Origin: an uncultured Marinoscillum sp.
GTDB taxonomy: Bacteria; Bacteroidota; Bacteroidia; Cytophagales; MED-G16
Assembly (NCBI GenBank): GCA_902529805.1
Contig: CABZXU010000010.1
Location: 1 to 56,390 of the forward strand
Direction: 5' to 3'
Length of the DNA: 56,390 bases
Part shown: positions 8,581 to 18,037 of the stretch, in pieces
How positions within the stretch are numbered: the first letter of the stretch is position 1
Layout: every line of letters begins with the position of its first letter
Position numbers and translations under genes: made by a program
Notes under the pieces: model-generated
What the model was told of the DNA's origin: nothing
What the model saw: only the letters and a program-made list of their open reading frames with translations
Databases searched by the model: none

Positions 8581-9066
8581 ATGAAATTTTTTGATGAGGT
8601 TGAGAACTTATTAAAACAAAATAATTTAAGTTATTTATCAAAAGACTTGAATAAGCCTTGGGGTGGGTTTTATCTCATAAATGAAAATGTATCTAGAGAT
8701 TTTTTACATGTTTTTTTTGATTCATCTTTTATAGAAAAATTAGATTTTAATTCTAAATTAAGTTCTAAAATACTAATTATTAAACCTAAAATGAGACTTT
8801 CTTGGCAATATCATGAACGAAGATCTGAAATTTGGTCTGTTATTAAAGGAAGTATATTTGTTTCTAAGAGTTTTGATGATAATGAAGGAAGTTTAATTCA
8901 ACTAAAAAAAGGAGAGCAAATTAAAATAGGTAATAAAAAAAGACATAGAATTATAGGTGCTGATACTTTTGCTTTAATAGCTGAGATTTGGATTCATACT
9001 GACGAAAATAATCCATCTGATGAAAATGATATAATTAGATTGCAAGATGATTTTAATAGAAATTAA
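8581..9066 (+). CDS. Cupin protein similar to type II mannose-6-phosphate isomerase C-terminus
   Basis: This 161-residue single-domain cupin starts its core with KPWGGFYLI, the 'RPWG' motif seen at the start of the phosphomannose isomerase domain of bifunctional ManC-type enzymes. It continues with KMRLSWQYHERRSEIWSVIKG (two cupin metal-ligand candidates) and GNKKRHRIIG. It probably acts as a sugar-phosphate or nucleotide-sugar isomerase in glycan synthesis. It follows the short dehydrogenase by 13 bases and ends the polysaccharide gene group. The substrate is not certain; related short proteins carry varying isomerase names in databases. Confidence 0.72.
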   Translation: MKFFDEVENLLKQNNLSYLSKDLNKPWGGFYLINENVSRDFLHVFFDSSFIEKLDFNSKLSSKILIIKPKMRLSWQYHERRSEIWSVIKGSIFVSKSFDDNEGSLIQLKKGEQIKIGNKKRHRIIGADTFALIAEIWIHTDENNPSDENDIIRLQDDFNRN

Positions 9067-9131
9067 AATTTATAAATATAAGTTACTTAAAAGTGTTAAA
9101 TTGCAGTATTGTTTAACTAAATTTTATTAAA

Positions 9132-9464
9132 GTGGAAGATAATATAGGGAATGAAAATAATGAAATTTACTCTGATAGAGTAAGGGCTGGAAAAAGAACA
9201 TATTTTTTTGATGTAAGATCAACAAGAGGGGGTGATTATTATGTTACTATAACTGAAAGTAAAAGAGTTTATAAAGATGAAGGGTTTTTTTATCAAAAAC
9301 ATAAAGTTTTCTTATATAAAGAAGATTTTAATAAATTCTCTAAAGCTTTTGAAGGTACCATAAATCATATTAAAGAAAAATTATTGCCTGATGTAGATTT
9401 TTCTGAATTTGATAGAGATGATTACTATAAGAAGAAGTCAGAAGAGGCTTCAAATGAAGAATAA
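9132..9464 (+). CDS. PUR-alpha-like DNA/RNA-binding protein (DUF3276 family)
   Basis: This 110-residue protein resembles the PUR-domain proteins of Bacteroidota and Borrelia, single-domain relatives of eukaryotic Pur-alpha that bind single-stranded nucleic acids. Recognisable segments are SDRVRAGKRTYFFDVRSTRG, the beta-strand YYVTITESKRVY, and an amphipathic helix around FNKFSKAFEGTINHI. The C-terminus is acidic. The start used is GTG at 9132; there is no in-frame ATG before the conserved domain. The gene stands alone between the glycan genes and ychF, with short spacers. Its targets in this organism are unknown. Confidence 0.82.
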   Translation: MEDNIGNENNEIYSDRVRAGKRTYFFDVRSTRGGDYYVTITESKRVYKDEGFFYQKHKVFLYKEDFNKFSKAFEGTINHIKEKLLPDVDFSEFDRDDYYKKKSEEASNEE

Positions 9465-9502
9465 TATTCAATAATTATTTATAATATTTCTAATATCCAT
9501 TT

Positions 9503-10597
9503 ATGGCTTTAAAATGTGGTATTTTAGGTCTACCTAATGTAGGTAAATCAACTTTATTTAATTCTATTTCTAATAATAAAGTAGATGCCAAAAACTTTCC
9601 TTTTTGCACAATTGATCCAAATTTTGGTATTGTTGAAGTACCGGACGCTAGATTAAATACTTTGTCACAATTGGTTAATCCTGAAAAAATTGTTCCAACA
9701 ACAATTGAATTTGCTGATATAGCAGGTCTAGTAAAAGGAGCGAGTAAAGGGGAGGGGTTAGGAAATAAATTTTTATCCAATCTAAAGGAAGTTGATGCTT
9801 TAATACATGTAATTAGGTGCTTTGATGATAATAATATTACTCATGTTAATGGTAAAATTGATCCTTTATATGATAAAGAAATTATTGATTACGAGTTATT
9901 ATTAAAGGATTTAGAGACAATTAATAAACAAATTGAAAAATATAAAAAAAATGCTAAATCTGGTAATAAAGAAACTATTTCGAACCTTGAAATATTAATT
10001 AATTGTGAAAAACAATTAAAAAATAATGTAGCTATAAGAAATATAGGTTTATCCAAAGAAGATAGGGATTTTATAAAAGGCTTTAATTTGATTACAATTA
10101 AACCGATCATTTATGTTGCTAATGTTAATGAGGATCTTATAGTAAAAGACAATGATTATATAAATAACCTTAGAGAATATGTTAAAAATGAAGGTTTTGA
10201 ATTAATTAAGATTTCAGCATCTATTGAAGAACAAATATCCCAAATGGAAGGAGAAGATCAAAATATATTTTTAAATGAATATGGATTAAAAGAATCTGGT
10301 TTAGATAAATTAATTAAAGCATCTTATATGCTTCTTGGATTAATTACTTTTTTTACGGCTGGCCCTAAAGAAGTAAAGGCTTGGACAATCAAAAAGGGAT
10401 CAAAAGCACCACAAGGAGCTAGAAAAATACATTCTGATTTTGAAAGAGGATTTATTAAAGCTGAAGTAATTAAATATAATGATTATATAAAGTATAAATC
10501 AGAATTAAATTGTAAAGAAAATGGTAAAATAAATATTGAAGGAAAGGATTATATTATTGATGATGGAGATATTATCCATTTTAAATTTAATGTTTAA
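9503..10597 (+). CDS. ychF: Ribosome-associated ATPase YchF (Obg/TRAFAC family)
   Basis: This 364-residue P-loop protein has the G1 motif GLPNVGKST at residues 8-16. IEFADIAGLVKGASKGEGLG, the switch II region, carries a hydrophobic residue where ordinary G proteins have a catalytic Gln or His. A coiled-coil insertion lies around 130-160, and the C-terminal TGS-like domain contains FFTAGPKEVKAWTI and SDFERGFIKAEVI. YchF prefers ATP, binds ribosomes and is linked to oxidative-stress control. The length fits the family exactly. It ends 2 bases before the sulfotransferase gene. Confidence 0.97.
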   Translation: MALKCGILGLPNVGKSTLFNSISNNKVDAKNFPFCTIDPNFGIVEVPDARLNTLSQLVNPEKIVPTTIEFADIAGLVKGASKGEGLGNKFLSNLKEVDALIHVIRCFDDNNITHVNGKIDPLYDKEIIDYELLLKDLETINKQIEKYKKNAKSGNKETISNLEILINCEKQLKNNVAIRNIGLSKEDRDFIKGFNLITIKPIIYVANVNEDLIVKDNDYINNLREYVKNEGFELIKISASIEEQISQMEGEDQNIFLNEYGLKESGLDKLIKASYMLLGLITFFTAGPKEVKAWTIKKGSKAPQGARKIHSDFERGFIKAEVIKYNDYIKYKSELNCKENGKINIEGKDYIIDDGDIIHFKFNV

Positions 10598-10599
10598 TT

Positions 10600-11715
10600 A
10601 TGGCAAAGTTTAAAATACCACCAATATCTACTTTAATTGGAACAACAATATTTAATTTTCTAAATGTTATATTAAAAAATAAAATCTCTCCAAGATATTA
10701 TTTAAATGTTTTTATTTCATTTTTTATAGTTTTATTAGCTACACCATTTCATATTATTGAATGGATTTATTTTAGCTTTAAATTAAAAAACTATACTCTT
10801 AAAAAAGATCCAATTTTTATTTTAGGTCATTGGAGAAGTGGAACAACATTACTTCATAATGTGTTATGTAAAGATAAAAATTTAGGATACTTTACAACAT
10901 ATAACTCCTTGTTTTCCAATAATTTAACTACAAAGTTTTTATTTAAAACTTTAATGAGAATTACAATGCCTAAGAAGAGACCTGCTGATAATGTTAAGCT
11001 TGGAATAGATCTACCTCAAGAAGATGAATTTGCATTGGGTAACTATCATAATAACTCCTATTATTATTTCTTTTATTTTCCATTTAATTATAAAAAATTT
11101 TACAATAAATCAATTCGTTTTGATGTGTCAGAGGATGATAAAAAACATTGGAGAAATAAATATGATGAACTAATTAAAAAAGCTAATATTAATACAAATG
11201 GATCTCAAATTTTAGTAAAAAACCCTTGTAACACTGCTAGAATAAAACAATTATTGAAAATATATCCAAATGCCAAGTTTATTCATATATATAGAAATCC
11301 AGTAACTGTATATTTATCTACTATAAAGTTTTTTACTGAGTTATTTCCTTCAGTTCAATTACAAAATACAAATCAAAAACTAATTCAAGAATTAGTAATA
11401 GAAGTTTATAAAAGATTACATAAGGATTATTTTTCTCAAGTACATAAAATACCTAAAAATCAACTATATGAGCTTAAATTTGAGGATTTTGAAAAAAACC
11501 CACTCTCTTATTTAAAAGATATATATAACTATCTTGATATTGATGATTTTAATAAATCAGAAAACCTTTTTAGAGAATATTTTAATGAGAATAAGAAATA
11601 TAAAAAGAATACTTACTCAATACAAAAAAATGATCTTGATTTAATAAATAAAGAATGGGATTTTATATTTAAAAAATACAAATATTTAAACCCTAAAAAT
11701 GTTAATGTTATTTAG
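10600..11715 (+). CDS. Sulfotransferase family protein
   Basis: This 371-residue protein carries the PAPS-binding signatures of the Sulfotransfer_3-type family. The 5'-phosphosulfate loop is in ILGHWRSGTTLLHN (about residues 73-86) and the 3'-phosphate motif is in HIYRNPVTVYLSTIKF (about 226-241). A hydrophobic stretch around residues 35-55 may anchor it to the membrane. It would move sulfate from PAPS to a hydroxyl group, possibly of a surface glycan or lipid. It starts 2 bases after ychF, and its end overlaps the convergent lipoprotein gene by 4 bases. The acceptor cannot be read from sequence. Confidence 0.8.
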   Translation: MAKFKIPPISTLIGTTIFNFLNVILKNKISPRYYLNVFISFFIVLLATPFHIIEWIYFSFKLKNYTLKKDPIFILGHWRSGTTLLHNVLCKDKNLGYFTTYNSLFSNNLTTKFLFKTLMRITMPKKRPADNVKLGIDLPQEDEFALGNYHNNSYYYFFYFPFNYKKFYNKSIRFDVSEDDKKHWRNKYDELIKKANINTNGSQILVKNPCNTARIKQLLKIYPNAKFIHIYRNPVTVYLSTIKFFTELFPSVQLQNTNQKLIQELVIEVYKRLHKDYFSQVHKIPKNQLYELKFEDFEKNPLSYLKDIYNYLDIDDFNKSENLFREYFNENKKYKKNTYSIQKNDLDLINKEWDFIFKKYKYLNPKNVNVI

Positions 11716-12269
11716 TTTAACTTTTCTAATTCAATATCAAAATTAATTAAAATTGCTTGATCAGTAACACCAGAAAACAAAGCTTCAACTGATGCTAAAA
11801 GTAGTGGTGGAACAGGAACTGCAGCAACATTTCCTTTAATTTTTGCAGCTGATTCTTGCAAACCTGTTAATTTAACAGGTACAAGATTTCCTTGAATTAA
11901 TAAAGTTAATGTAAGCTCAGTCCTTTCTGAATTAATTGCCCAGCTTCCTTGATCTTGTTTTTTACCTTCTACTCTACAGGCAAAGTATATTTTTCCATTT
12001 TCGGCAATTTCAATTGCTTTATCTCCAGCGCTAGCACAAACGATATCTGTTAAAAAAGCATTCAAAATAGCATCTGATACATCAGTTCCAGCAGGTAGGG
12101 TAGCAGCTCCATTTTGTGATGTACAAGGGGCGGTTAAAGTAGATTTAGATATTGTATAAAAACCTAGTAGAGGTTCTTTAGCATTATTACCATCCTCTTC
12201 ACATGAAAAAATCAAAAAAGACGATACTAATAATATTATTATTGTTAAAAATGATTTAATTTCTTTCAT
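11712..12269 (-). CDS. Lipoprotein of unknown function, possibly lipocalin-like
   Basis: This 185-residue protein has an N-terminal hydrophobic signal ending in LIFSC, a lipobox with Cys at residue 23. The residues just after the Cys (EED) are acidic, resembling the lipoprotein export signals that send Bacteroidota lipoproteins to the cell surface. A Cys pair (around residues 48 and 78) could form a disulfide. The middle (GSWAINSERTELTLTL) resembles the strand pattern of small lipocalin-like Bacteroidota lipoproteins, but this is weak. The gene is convergent with the sulfotransferase (4-base overlap) and divergent from the TonB receptor. Confidence 0.7.
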   Translation of the reverse strand: MKEIKSFLTIIILLVSSFLIFSCEEDGNNAKEPLLGFYTISKSTLTAPCTSQNGAATLPAGTDVSDAILNAFLTDIVCASAGDKAIEIAENGKIYFACRVEGKKQDQGSWAINSERTELTLTLLIQGNLVPVKLTGLQESAAKIKGNVAAVPVPPLLLASVEALFSGVTDQAILINFDIELEKLN

Positions 12270-12293
12270 TTGATATATTTTTAGTTAAAATTG

Positions 12294-12324
12294 CAAAAAA
12301 AGTAACGTAGTTATTTTTAACAAA
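12294..12324 (-). promoter_or_regulatory. Candidate promoter of the lipoprotein gene
   Basis: Read on the minus strand, TTTG (12324-12321) is followed by 19 bases and then TTTTTTTG (12301-12294), which matches TAnnTTTG with one mismatch. It lies 24 bases before the ATG at 12269. The -33 sequence and spacing fit the Bacteroidota vegetative promoter; the T-rich -7 box makes chance matches easier. Confidence 0.4.
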
Positions 12325-12355
12325 TTTAAACTATTTTATGAATTTTTAATTAATT

Positions 12356-15145
12356 ATGAGATTCTTATTCTTTCTAATCATTAATTTCTTTTTTCTAGTT
12401 AATAATTTATTCTCTCAACAATTTTCCAAAATTTATGGATCAATTAAAGATGAAGACAATAATCCATTAATTGGAATTAATATTTATAAGAAGGAAAATA
12501 ATACACTTGGAACAGTGACGAATTCTGAAGGAAAATTTGAAATAGAATTTTTATTTGAAGAATCCGCAAGTTTTGTTATTTCAGGAATAGGTTATGAACA
12601 GAATATGATATTTATTGATAAACCTGGTGAATTTGAATATAATTTTATTTTAAATGAATCTATATTATTCGGAAATGAAGTAGTAGTATCTGCAAGTTTA
12701 TATGAACAGAATATTTTATCTTCTCCTGTATCAATTGAAAAGTTGGATATTCTAGATTTAGAGCAAAGCTCAGCTGCTAATTTTTTTGATGAGTTATCAA
12801 ACATAAAAGGTATAGATATGATAGTACAAAGCCTATCTATGCGTTTTCCAAATAGCAGAGGTTTTAATGGTAATACAAATTATAGACTCAATCAATTAGT
12901 AGATGGAGTAAATAATTCATCTCCAGGACTTAGCTTTTCTCCAGGAAATATTTTTGGAGTAACTCAATTGGATTTAGAATCATTAGAGTTATTAGTTGGA
13001 GCCTCTTCAGCTTTATATGGTCCTGGCGGTATGAATGGAACATTAATAATGACTAGTAAAAACCCTTTTGATTATCAGGGCTTATCTATTTCATTACAAG
13101 GTGGCATTATGCATCTTTCAAATAATTATGAAAAAAAAATTACTCCTATGCAGGATTTTAATTTTAGATATGCAAAAAAATTTAATGAAAAGTTTGCTTT
13201 TAAAGTTAAAGGAGGATATTTGAGAGCTGATGATTGGAATGCAAGTGATTATAGAAATAAAAGGTATTTAAATAATGAAAACCTTGATAGGTGGTATGAT
13301 CCAGGTTATGATGGTGTTAATGTCTACGGAGATGAGGTAAGTATAAACATGGAAGATATAGAAGATGCAGTAGCTAAAGGGTTTGCAGAAAATCTTGGTC
13401 ACGTAGAAGGAACTTCTGAATATGAAGAATCAGTAAATATGATAAAATCTATTGTTCCAAATCAAGATTTAACCAGAACAGGATGGAAAGAAAAGGATTT
13501 AGTTTCTTATGACGCAAAAAATATTAGAATTGGTACTAGTTTTCATTATAAAATTAATCCTAAAACACTTGCAGTACTTCAGGGTGATTATGCTAGTGGA
13601 ACTAGTGTTTATTCAGCACAAAATAGATTTGAACTTAATAACTTTTCAATTATAACATACAAAGCAGAATTAAAAGGTGATAATTATTTATTTAGATTAT
13701 CTGGAGCTAATGAAAATTCAGGAAATACCTACGATGCTGGTACATTAGGTATTCAGATGAATGAATCATGGAAATCAAGTGAATTATGGTTCCAAGATTA
13801 TTTTACAGGCTTTTTAACTGGTGTTCTTGGATTTAAATTAAATAATGAGGATGCGCATATCTTTGCAAGACAATCTGCAGATAATATTGATAAAAATGGA
13901 AATGTTTTAGATGTTTCTAAACCTTTTTTATTACAACCTGGATCCAAAAATTTTATAGATACCAAACAATCTCTAATAAATAAAAGTATTGCTGATGGGG
14001 GAGCCAGTGTAATTGATAAAAGTTCTATGTATAATTTTGATTTTAACTATGATTTTAAGAATCAAATTCAAAATTTTAAAATATTATTTGGGGCAAATAT
14101 TAAATATACAATCATAAATAGTGAAGGCTCTATTTTTTATGATAAACCTGGAGATCCGTTAGAAGTTTATGAAATTGGATCTTTCTTACAATTTACTGAT
14201 GAATGGTTTGGTAAAAGATTTTTTCCTAATTTTTCTATTAGATTCGACAAAAATCAATATTTCAAACCAAGGTTAACACCTAGATTTTCCTTTGTCTATG
14301 CCACTGATGAAACAAATCAAAAATTTTTAAGAGTTTCTGCGCAAACAGCTTTTAGATTTCCTTCCGTAGTTGATCAATGGACAGATTTATATGTAGCACC
14401 AGTATATGTAGTAGGAGGTCAATCTGTTTTACAGGACATATATAATTTAAGAAATTCAAATATATATCCTCTTGATGGTAATAACCCTGTTTTATCAAAA
14501 CCAATTTTAACTGATTTATTTGAAATACCTGAGTTTGGTCCCGAAAGAGTTATTGCTTATGAAATAGGATACAAAGGACTTTATTCAAATAAAAGGATGA
14601 TGATAGATGCATATGTTTTTTATAATAATTATAATGGATTTTTAGCTTCTCAACTTCTAGCACAAAACCCTGGAACTACTGAAGAAAAAAGATTTCAAAC
14701 TACTGTAAGTTTACAGCAACCTGTAAACTCATATGGCTGGGCTTTAGGAATAGATTATAATTTTAAAAATAATTTTAATTTATCAACAAATGTTTCTTAC
14801 AATGATGTTGATGAGGTAAGTGATCCTGGTTTTCAAATACAATTTAATACTCCTGATTATAGGTTTAATATTGGTATAGGGAATAGAAAAATTGTAAAGA
14901 ACTTAGGTTTTAATATTAATTATAGATGGCAAAATTCATTTTTATGGGAGTCATCTTTTGGTGTTGGTGAGATTCCATCAATAAACAATCTGGATGCACA
15001 GATAAATTTATTTTTACCAAAATATAAAACTAAAATGAAATTAGGTTGTTCTAATATTTTGAATAAATATTATACTACAAGTTTTGGAAGTGCAAACGTA
15101 GGTTCTTTAATTTATCTTACACTTATTGCTGATAATATATTATAA
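12356..15145 (+). CDS. TonB-dependent outer-membrane receptor
   Basis: This 929-residue receptor has a signal peptide (residues 1-20, ending near LFSQQ). A carboxypeptidase-regulatory-like beta-sandwich follows (about 24-105, with GSIKDEDNNPLIGINIY), then a plug domain (about 115-235, with RGFNGNTNYRLNQLVDGV and ALYGPGGMNGTLIMTSK), then a long beta-barrel. It probably imports a large or scarce compound across the outer membrane using TonB energy. No SusD partner is adjacent, so it is not a classic Sus pair. The nearby lipoprotein is divergent. Its 3' end overlaps the convergent decarboxylase by 6 bases. The substrate is unknown. Confidence 0.92.
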   Translation: MRFLFFLIINFFFLVNNLFSQQFSKIYGSIKDEDNNPLIGINIYKKENNTLGTVTNSEGKFEIEFLFEESASFVISGIGYEQNMIFIDKPGEFEYNFILNESILFGNEVVVSASLYEQNILSSPVSIEKLDILDLEQSSAANFFDELSNIKGIDMIVQSLSMRFPNSRGFNGNTNYRLNQLVDGVNNSSPGLSFSPGNIFGVTQLDLESLELLVGASSALYGPGGMNGTLIMTSKNPFDYQGLSISLQGGIMHLSNNYEKKITPMQDFNFRYAKKFNEKFAFKVKGGYLRADDWNASDYRNKRYLNNENLDRWYDPGYDGVNVYGDEVSINMEDIEDAVAKGFAENLGHVEGTSEYEESVNMIKSIVPNQDLTRTGWKEKDLVSYDAKNIRIGTSFHYKINPKTLAVLQGDYASGTSVYSAQNRFELNNFSIITYKAELKGDNYLFRLSGANENSGNTYDAGTLGIQMNESWKSSELWFQDYFTGFLTGVLGFKLNNEDAHIFARQSADNIDKNGNVLDVSKPFLLQPGSKNFIDTKQSLINKSIADGGASVIDKSSMYNFDFNYDFKNQIQNFKILFGANIKYTIINSEGSIFYDKPGDPLEVYEIGSFLQFTDEWFGKRFFPNFSIRFDKNQYFKPRLTPRFSFVYATDETNQKFLRVSAQTAFRFPSVVDQWTDLYVAPVYVVGGQSVLQDIYNLRNSNIYPLDGNNPVLSKPILTDLFEIPEFGPERVIAYEIGYKGLYSNKRMMIDAYVFYNNYNGFLASQLLAQNPGTTEEKRFQTTVSLQQPVNSYGWALGIDYNFKNNFNLSTNVSYNDVDEVSDPGFQIQFNTPDYRFNIGIGNRKIVKNLGFNINYRWQNSFLWESSFGVGEIPSINNLDAQINLFLPKYKTKMKLGCSNILNKYYTTSFGSANVGSLIYLTLIADNIL

Positions 15146-16558
15146 TTTTTTAATTGATCTAGCTGTTTTCTTTATTAGACTCCATGAAGATAGAACATAT
15201 CTTTTATTTGACAAAGTATTACCTATAGGCATTCTTATTGAAAAAATATTATTAATTTTTGTATGTGATAGATAGATTTTTCCTGAGCTATTTAGCTTTT
15301 TAAGCAACTTTTTATTTAAAATATTTAGTTTATTTTCATTATTTATTTTAATAGGTTTAAATCTAAAGTTTACCATATTAAAGTTTCTTTTAGCAGTTAT
15401 TTCAAAATCATTTATTTTTTCTATTTTTTCATTTATTAGCTTTGCTAGTTTTATATGTTTTTTTAGTATTTTTTTTATACCACCTATACCATAACTTCTT
15501 ATTACAAACCATAATTTTAAACTCCTAAATCTTCTTCCCAATTGAATACCCCAATCTTTATAGTTATTTACATTTTTTGACTTTGTTTTTAAATATTCAG
15601 GAAATATTTCAAATGTTTTAATTAATGCTTCTTTATTTTTTACAAAGTAAATACTACAATCGAAATTTGTTAACATCCATTTATGAGGATTGAATAAAAA
15701 ACTGTCTGCTAAATCGATATTCTTAATATGTTTTTGATATTTTTTAATTATCAATGCAGATCCTGCATATGCTGCATCAATATGGTGCCAAATATTATAT
15801 TTTTTAGCTATCAATGATATTTTATTAATTGGGTCGAGAGAAACAGTTCCTGTTGTACCAAATGTACTAATAATTGCTAAAGGGGTTTTGTTCAAACCTA
15901 TGTCTCTTTTGATTTTAAATTCTAAATCTTTTATATTCATTGATAAATCATCGTTTGTATCAATTTTTATCAAGTTATTTTTACCGATCCCAATAATTTT
16001 AATAGCCTTTTCAATACTTGAATGAGCTTCTTTTGAAGAATAAACTATAAAATTATTCTTATTTAAACCTTTTTTATTGACTGCATAATTTGATATAATT
16101 TCTCTCGCTGTTAATAAAGAAGTAAGTGTTCCGGATGATGCGGTATCATTTATTACTCCAGACCAATTTTTTGGTATTCCCATTTCATTTTTTAACCAAT
16201 CAATAACTTTTTCTTCTAATTCTGCTGCTGCAGGTGAAGTTTCCCATATCATACATTGTGCTCCAATTGTTGAGGTAATCATCTCAGCTAAAATTGATGG
16301 ATAGCTATTATTTGCTGGAAAAAATGCATGAAAATTTGGATGTTGCCAATGAGTTATTCCTGGAAGAATAATGTTTTTAAAATCATCAAGAATTTCAGCA
16401 AAATTCTCACCTTTTTTAGGTGGATTTTTTGGAATTTTATTAAATATATCTCTTGGTTTTACTTTTGATTTTACAGGATATTTATTTAACTCATCAAAAT
16501 AGTTAATTATCCAATCTAAAGTATTTTTTGAATTTATTATAAATTCCTTTTTTTTCAT
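15140..16558 (-). CDS. PLP-dependent decarboxylase (aromatic-L-amino-acid decarboxylase group)
   Basis: This 472-residue fold-type I PLP enzyme has the group II decarboxylase signatures HFHAFFPANNSYPSILAEM, MIWETSPAAAELE and TASSGTLTSLLTAR. HIDAAYAGSALI contains the Asp that contacts the PLP ring, and DSFLFNPHKWMLTNFDCS contains the Lys that forms the Schiff base. The group decarboxylates aromatic or acidic amino acids; this sequence looks closest to the tryptophan/tyrosine/DOPA branch, but specificity is not certain. The gene is isolated, convergent with the TonB receptor and divergent from exonuclease III. Confidence 0.9.
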   Translation of the reverse strand: MKKKEFIINSKNTLDWIINYFDELNKYPVKSKVKPRDIFNKIPKNPPKKGENFAEILDDFKNIILPGITHWQHPNFHAFFPANNSYPSILAEMITSTIGAQCMIWETSPAAAELEEKVIDWLKNEMGIPKNWSGVINDTASSGTLTSLLTAREIISNYAVNKKGLNKNNFIVYSSKEAHSSIEKAIKIIGIGKNNLIKIDTNDDLSMNIKDLEFKIKRDIGLNKTPLAIISTFGTTGTVSLDPINKISLIAKKYNIWHHIDAAYAGSALIIKKYQKHIKNIDLADSFLFNPHKWMLTNFDCSIYFVKNKEALIKTFEIFPEYLKTKSKNVNNYKDWGIQLGRRFRSLKLWFVIRSYGIGGIKKILKKHIKLAKLINEKIEKINDFEITAKRNFNMVNFRFKPIKINNENKLNILNKKLLKKLNSSGKIYLSHTKINNIFSIRMPIGNTLSNKRYVLSSWSLIKKTARSIKKL

Positions 16559-16671
16559 AACTGCTAAGTATTAAATTATATTAGTATTTATTAAAAACTA
16601 TTTGTTTTTAGCATAAATTTAAATGAAATTATTTTTAGGATACAATAACGATTAAATAGATATATAAATTT

Positions 16672-17457
16672 ATGAAAAATATAAAAATAATATCTTGGAA
16701 TGTTAATGGAATACGTGCTATTATAAAGAAAAATTTTATAAATGATATAAATAAATTAAATGCTGATATAATTTGTTTACAAGAAACTAAAGCAAATATT
16801 GAAGAAACTAAAATTGCTTTATCAGTATTTGATGATTTTGATATTTATGCTAACTCTTCAAAAGCAAGAAAAGGATATTCAGGTACAGCTATATTAACAA
16901 AAATTAAACCACTAAATGTTACTTATGATATTGATATTGAAATTCATGATCAAGAAGGTAGAGTCATTTTACTAGAGTTTGAAAAATTTAATTTAATTAA
17001 TGTTTACGTTCCCAATAGTGGACAAGAATTAAAAAGAATAGAATATAGAAAAAAATGGGATAAAGATTTTTTGAATTACTGTGTAGGTGTAAACAAAAAA
17101 AAACCGTTAATTATTACAGGGGATTTAAATGTTGCTCATCAAGAAATTGATATAGCCAGACCAAAAGCTAATTACAATAAAACATCCGGGTATACCCAAA
17201 TAGAAATTGATGGGTTTTCCAAATATTTAAATAATGATTTTATTGATATTTTTAGGATTTTAAACCCAGAAAAAACTATTTATACCTGGTGGAATTATAG
17301 ATTTAGAGCAAGAGAAAGAAATGTAGGGTGGAGGATTGATTATTTTTTAATTGACAAAAATTTAGTTAATACTATCAATTCTATAGATATTGAGGACAAG
17401 GTTTTAGGATCTGATCATTGTCCAATAACATTAGAATTAAATGCTAATAATATATAA
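16672..17457 (+). CDS. xth: Exodeoxyribonuclease III (AP endonuclease)
   Basis: This 261-residue Mg-dependent DNA repair enzyme cuts at abasic sites and removes 3' blocks. Family motifs appear in order: SWNVNGIRA near the N-terminus, CLQETKA with the metal-binding Glu, YVPNSGQE, GDLNVAHQEIDIARP with the active-site Asp and Asn, WWNYRFRARERNVGWRIDYF, and SDHCPI with the catalytic Asp-His pair. The length is typical. It is followed after 26 bases by the thioredoxin-like gene, which appears to have its own -7 element. Confidence 0.95.
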   Translation: MKNIKIISWNVNGIRAIIKKNFINDINKLNADIICLQETKANIEETKIALSVFDDFDIYANSSKARKGYSGTAILTKIKPLNVTYDIDIEIHDQEGRVILLEFEKFNLINVYVPNSGQELKRIEYRKKWDKDFLNYCVGVNKKKPLIITGDLNVAHQEIDIARPKANYNKTSGYTQIEIDGFSKYLNNDFIDIFRILNPEKTIYTWWNYRFRARERNVGWRIDYFLIDKNLVNTINSIDIEDKVLGSDHCPITLELNANNI

Positions 17458-17464
17458 CCTTATT

Positions 17465-17472
17465 TAACTTTG
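17465..17472 (+). promoter_or_regulatory. -7 box (TAACTTTG) before the thioredoxin-like gene
   Basis: TAACTTTG matches TAnnTTTG perfectly and ends 11 bases before the ATG at 17484, between xth and the thioredoxin-like gene. No clear -33 TTG is present at the right distance (the region lies in the end of xth), so this is a partial promoter call. Confidence 0.4.
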
Positions 17473-17483
17473 TAAATTATTAA

Positions 17484-17999
17484 ATGAATAAACGTTTATA
17501 TATTTTTATTTTAATTACAATAATATTTTTTCCTTTTAATAACCTTTTCTCACAATCAGAAAAAATAAAATGGATTGAACCTGAAGAAATCAATGAGTTC
17601 CAAAAGTCTAATCCAAAAAAAATTATGATTGATTTATATACTGACTGGTGTGGGTGGTGTAAGGTAATGGATAGAACAACTTTTTCTGATAATAATGTAG
17701 CTGAAAAAATAAATTCTAACTTTTATCCAATAAAAATTAATGCTGAATATAAAGGTGAAATAAAATTTAACAATAAGACCTATAAATATTTAGATGCTAA
17801 ACCAAGAGGAATAAATGAATTGGCTTATTATTTAACAAATGGCCAGCTATCTTATCCGATGACAATTTTTTTAGATGAAGAGTTTAGAATTATAACTCTT
17901 TTACCTGGATATCATAAATCTAATTTTTTTAAATCGGTTTTAGATTACATTGGTGAGGATTATTGGAAAGACAGATCTTGGGAAGAATTTAATAAATAA
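17484..17999 (+). CDS. Secreted thioredoxin-like protein (CGWC)
   Basis: This 171-residue protein has a signal peptide (about residues 1-24, ending LFSQS) and a thioredoxin-fold domain. Its redox motif WCGWCKVMD (Cys56, Cys59) follows an IDLYTD strand, as in DUF255/thioredoxin_7-type proteins. The cis-Pro region is SYPMTIFLD, near residue 127. It is probably a periplasmic disulfide reductase or sulfur carrier. It lies 38 bases upstream of an MBL-rhodanese gene and a rhodanese lipoprotein gene, which suggests a role in periplasmic sulfur or persulfide handling. The physiological partner is not known. Confidence 0.85.
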   Translation: MNKRLYIFILITIIFFPFNNLFSQSEKIKWIEPEEINEFQKSNPKKIMIDLYTDWCGWCKVMDRTTFSDNNVAEKINSNFYPIKINAEYKGEIKFNNKTYKYLDAKPRGINELAYYLTNGQLSYPMTIFLDEEFRIITLLPGYHKSNFFKSVLDYIGEDYWKDRSWEEFNK

Positions 18000-18037
18000 A
18001 TAAAAAACACTAAATTTGTCAATTACTTTTAGATAGC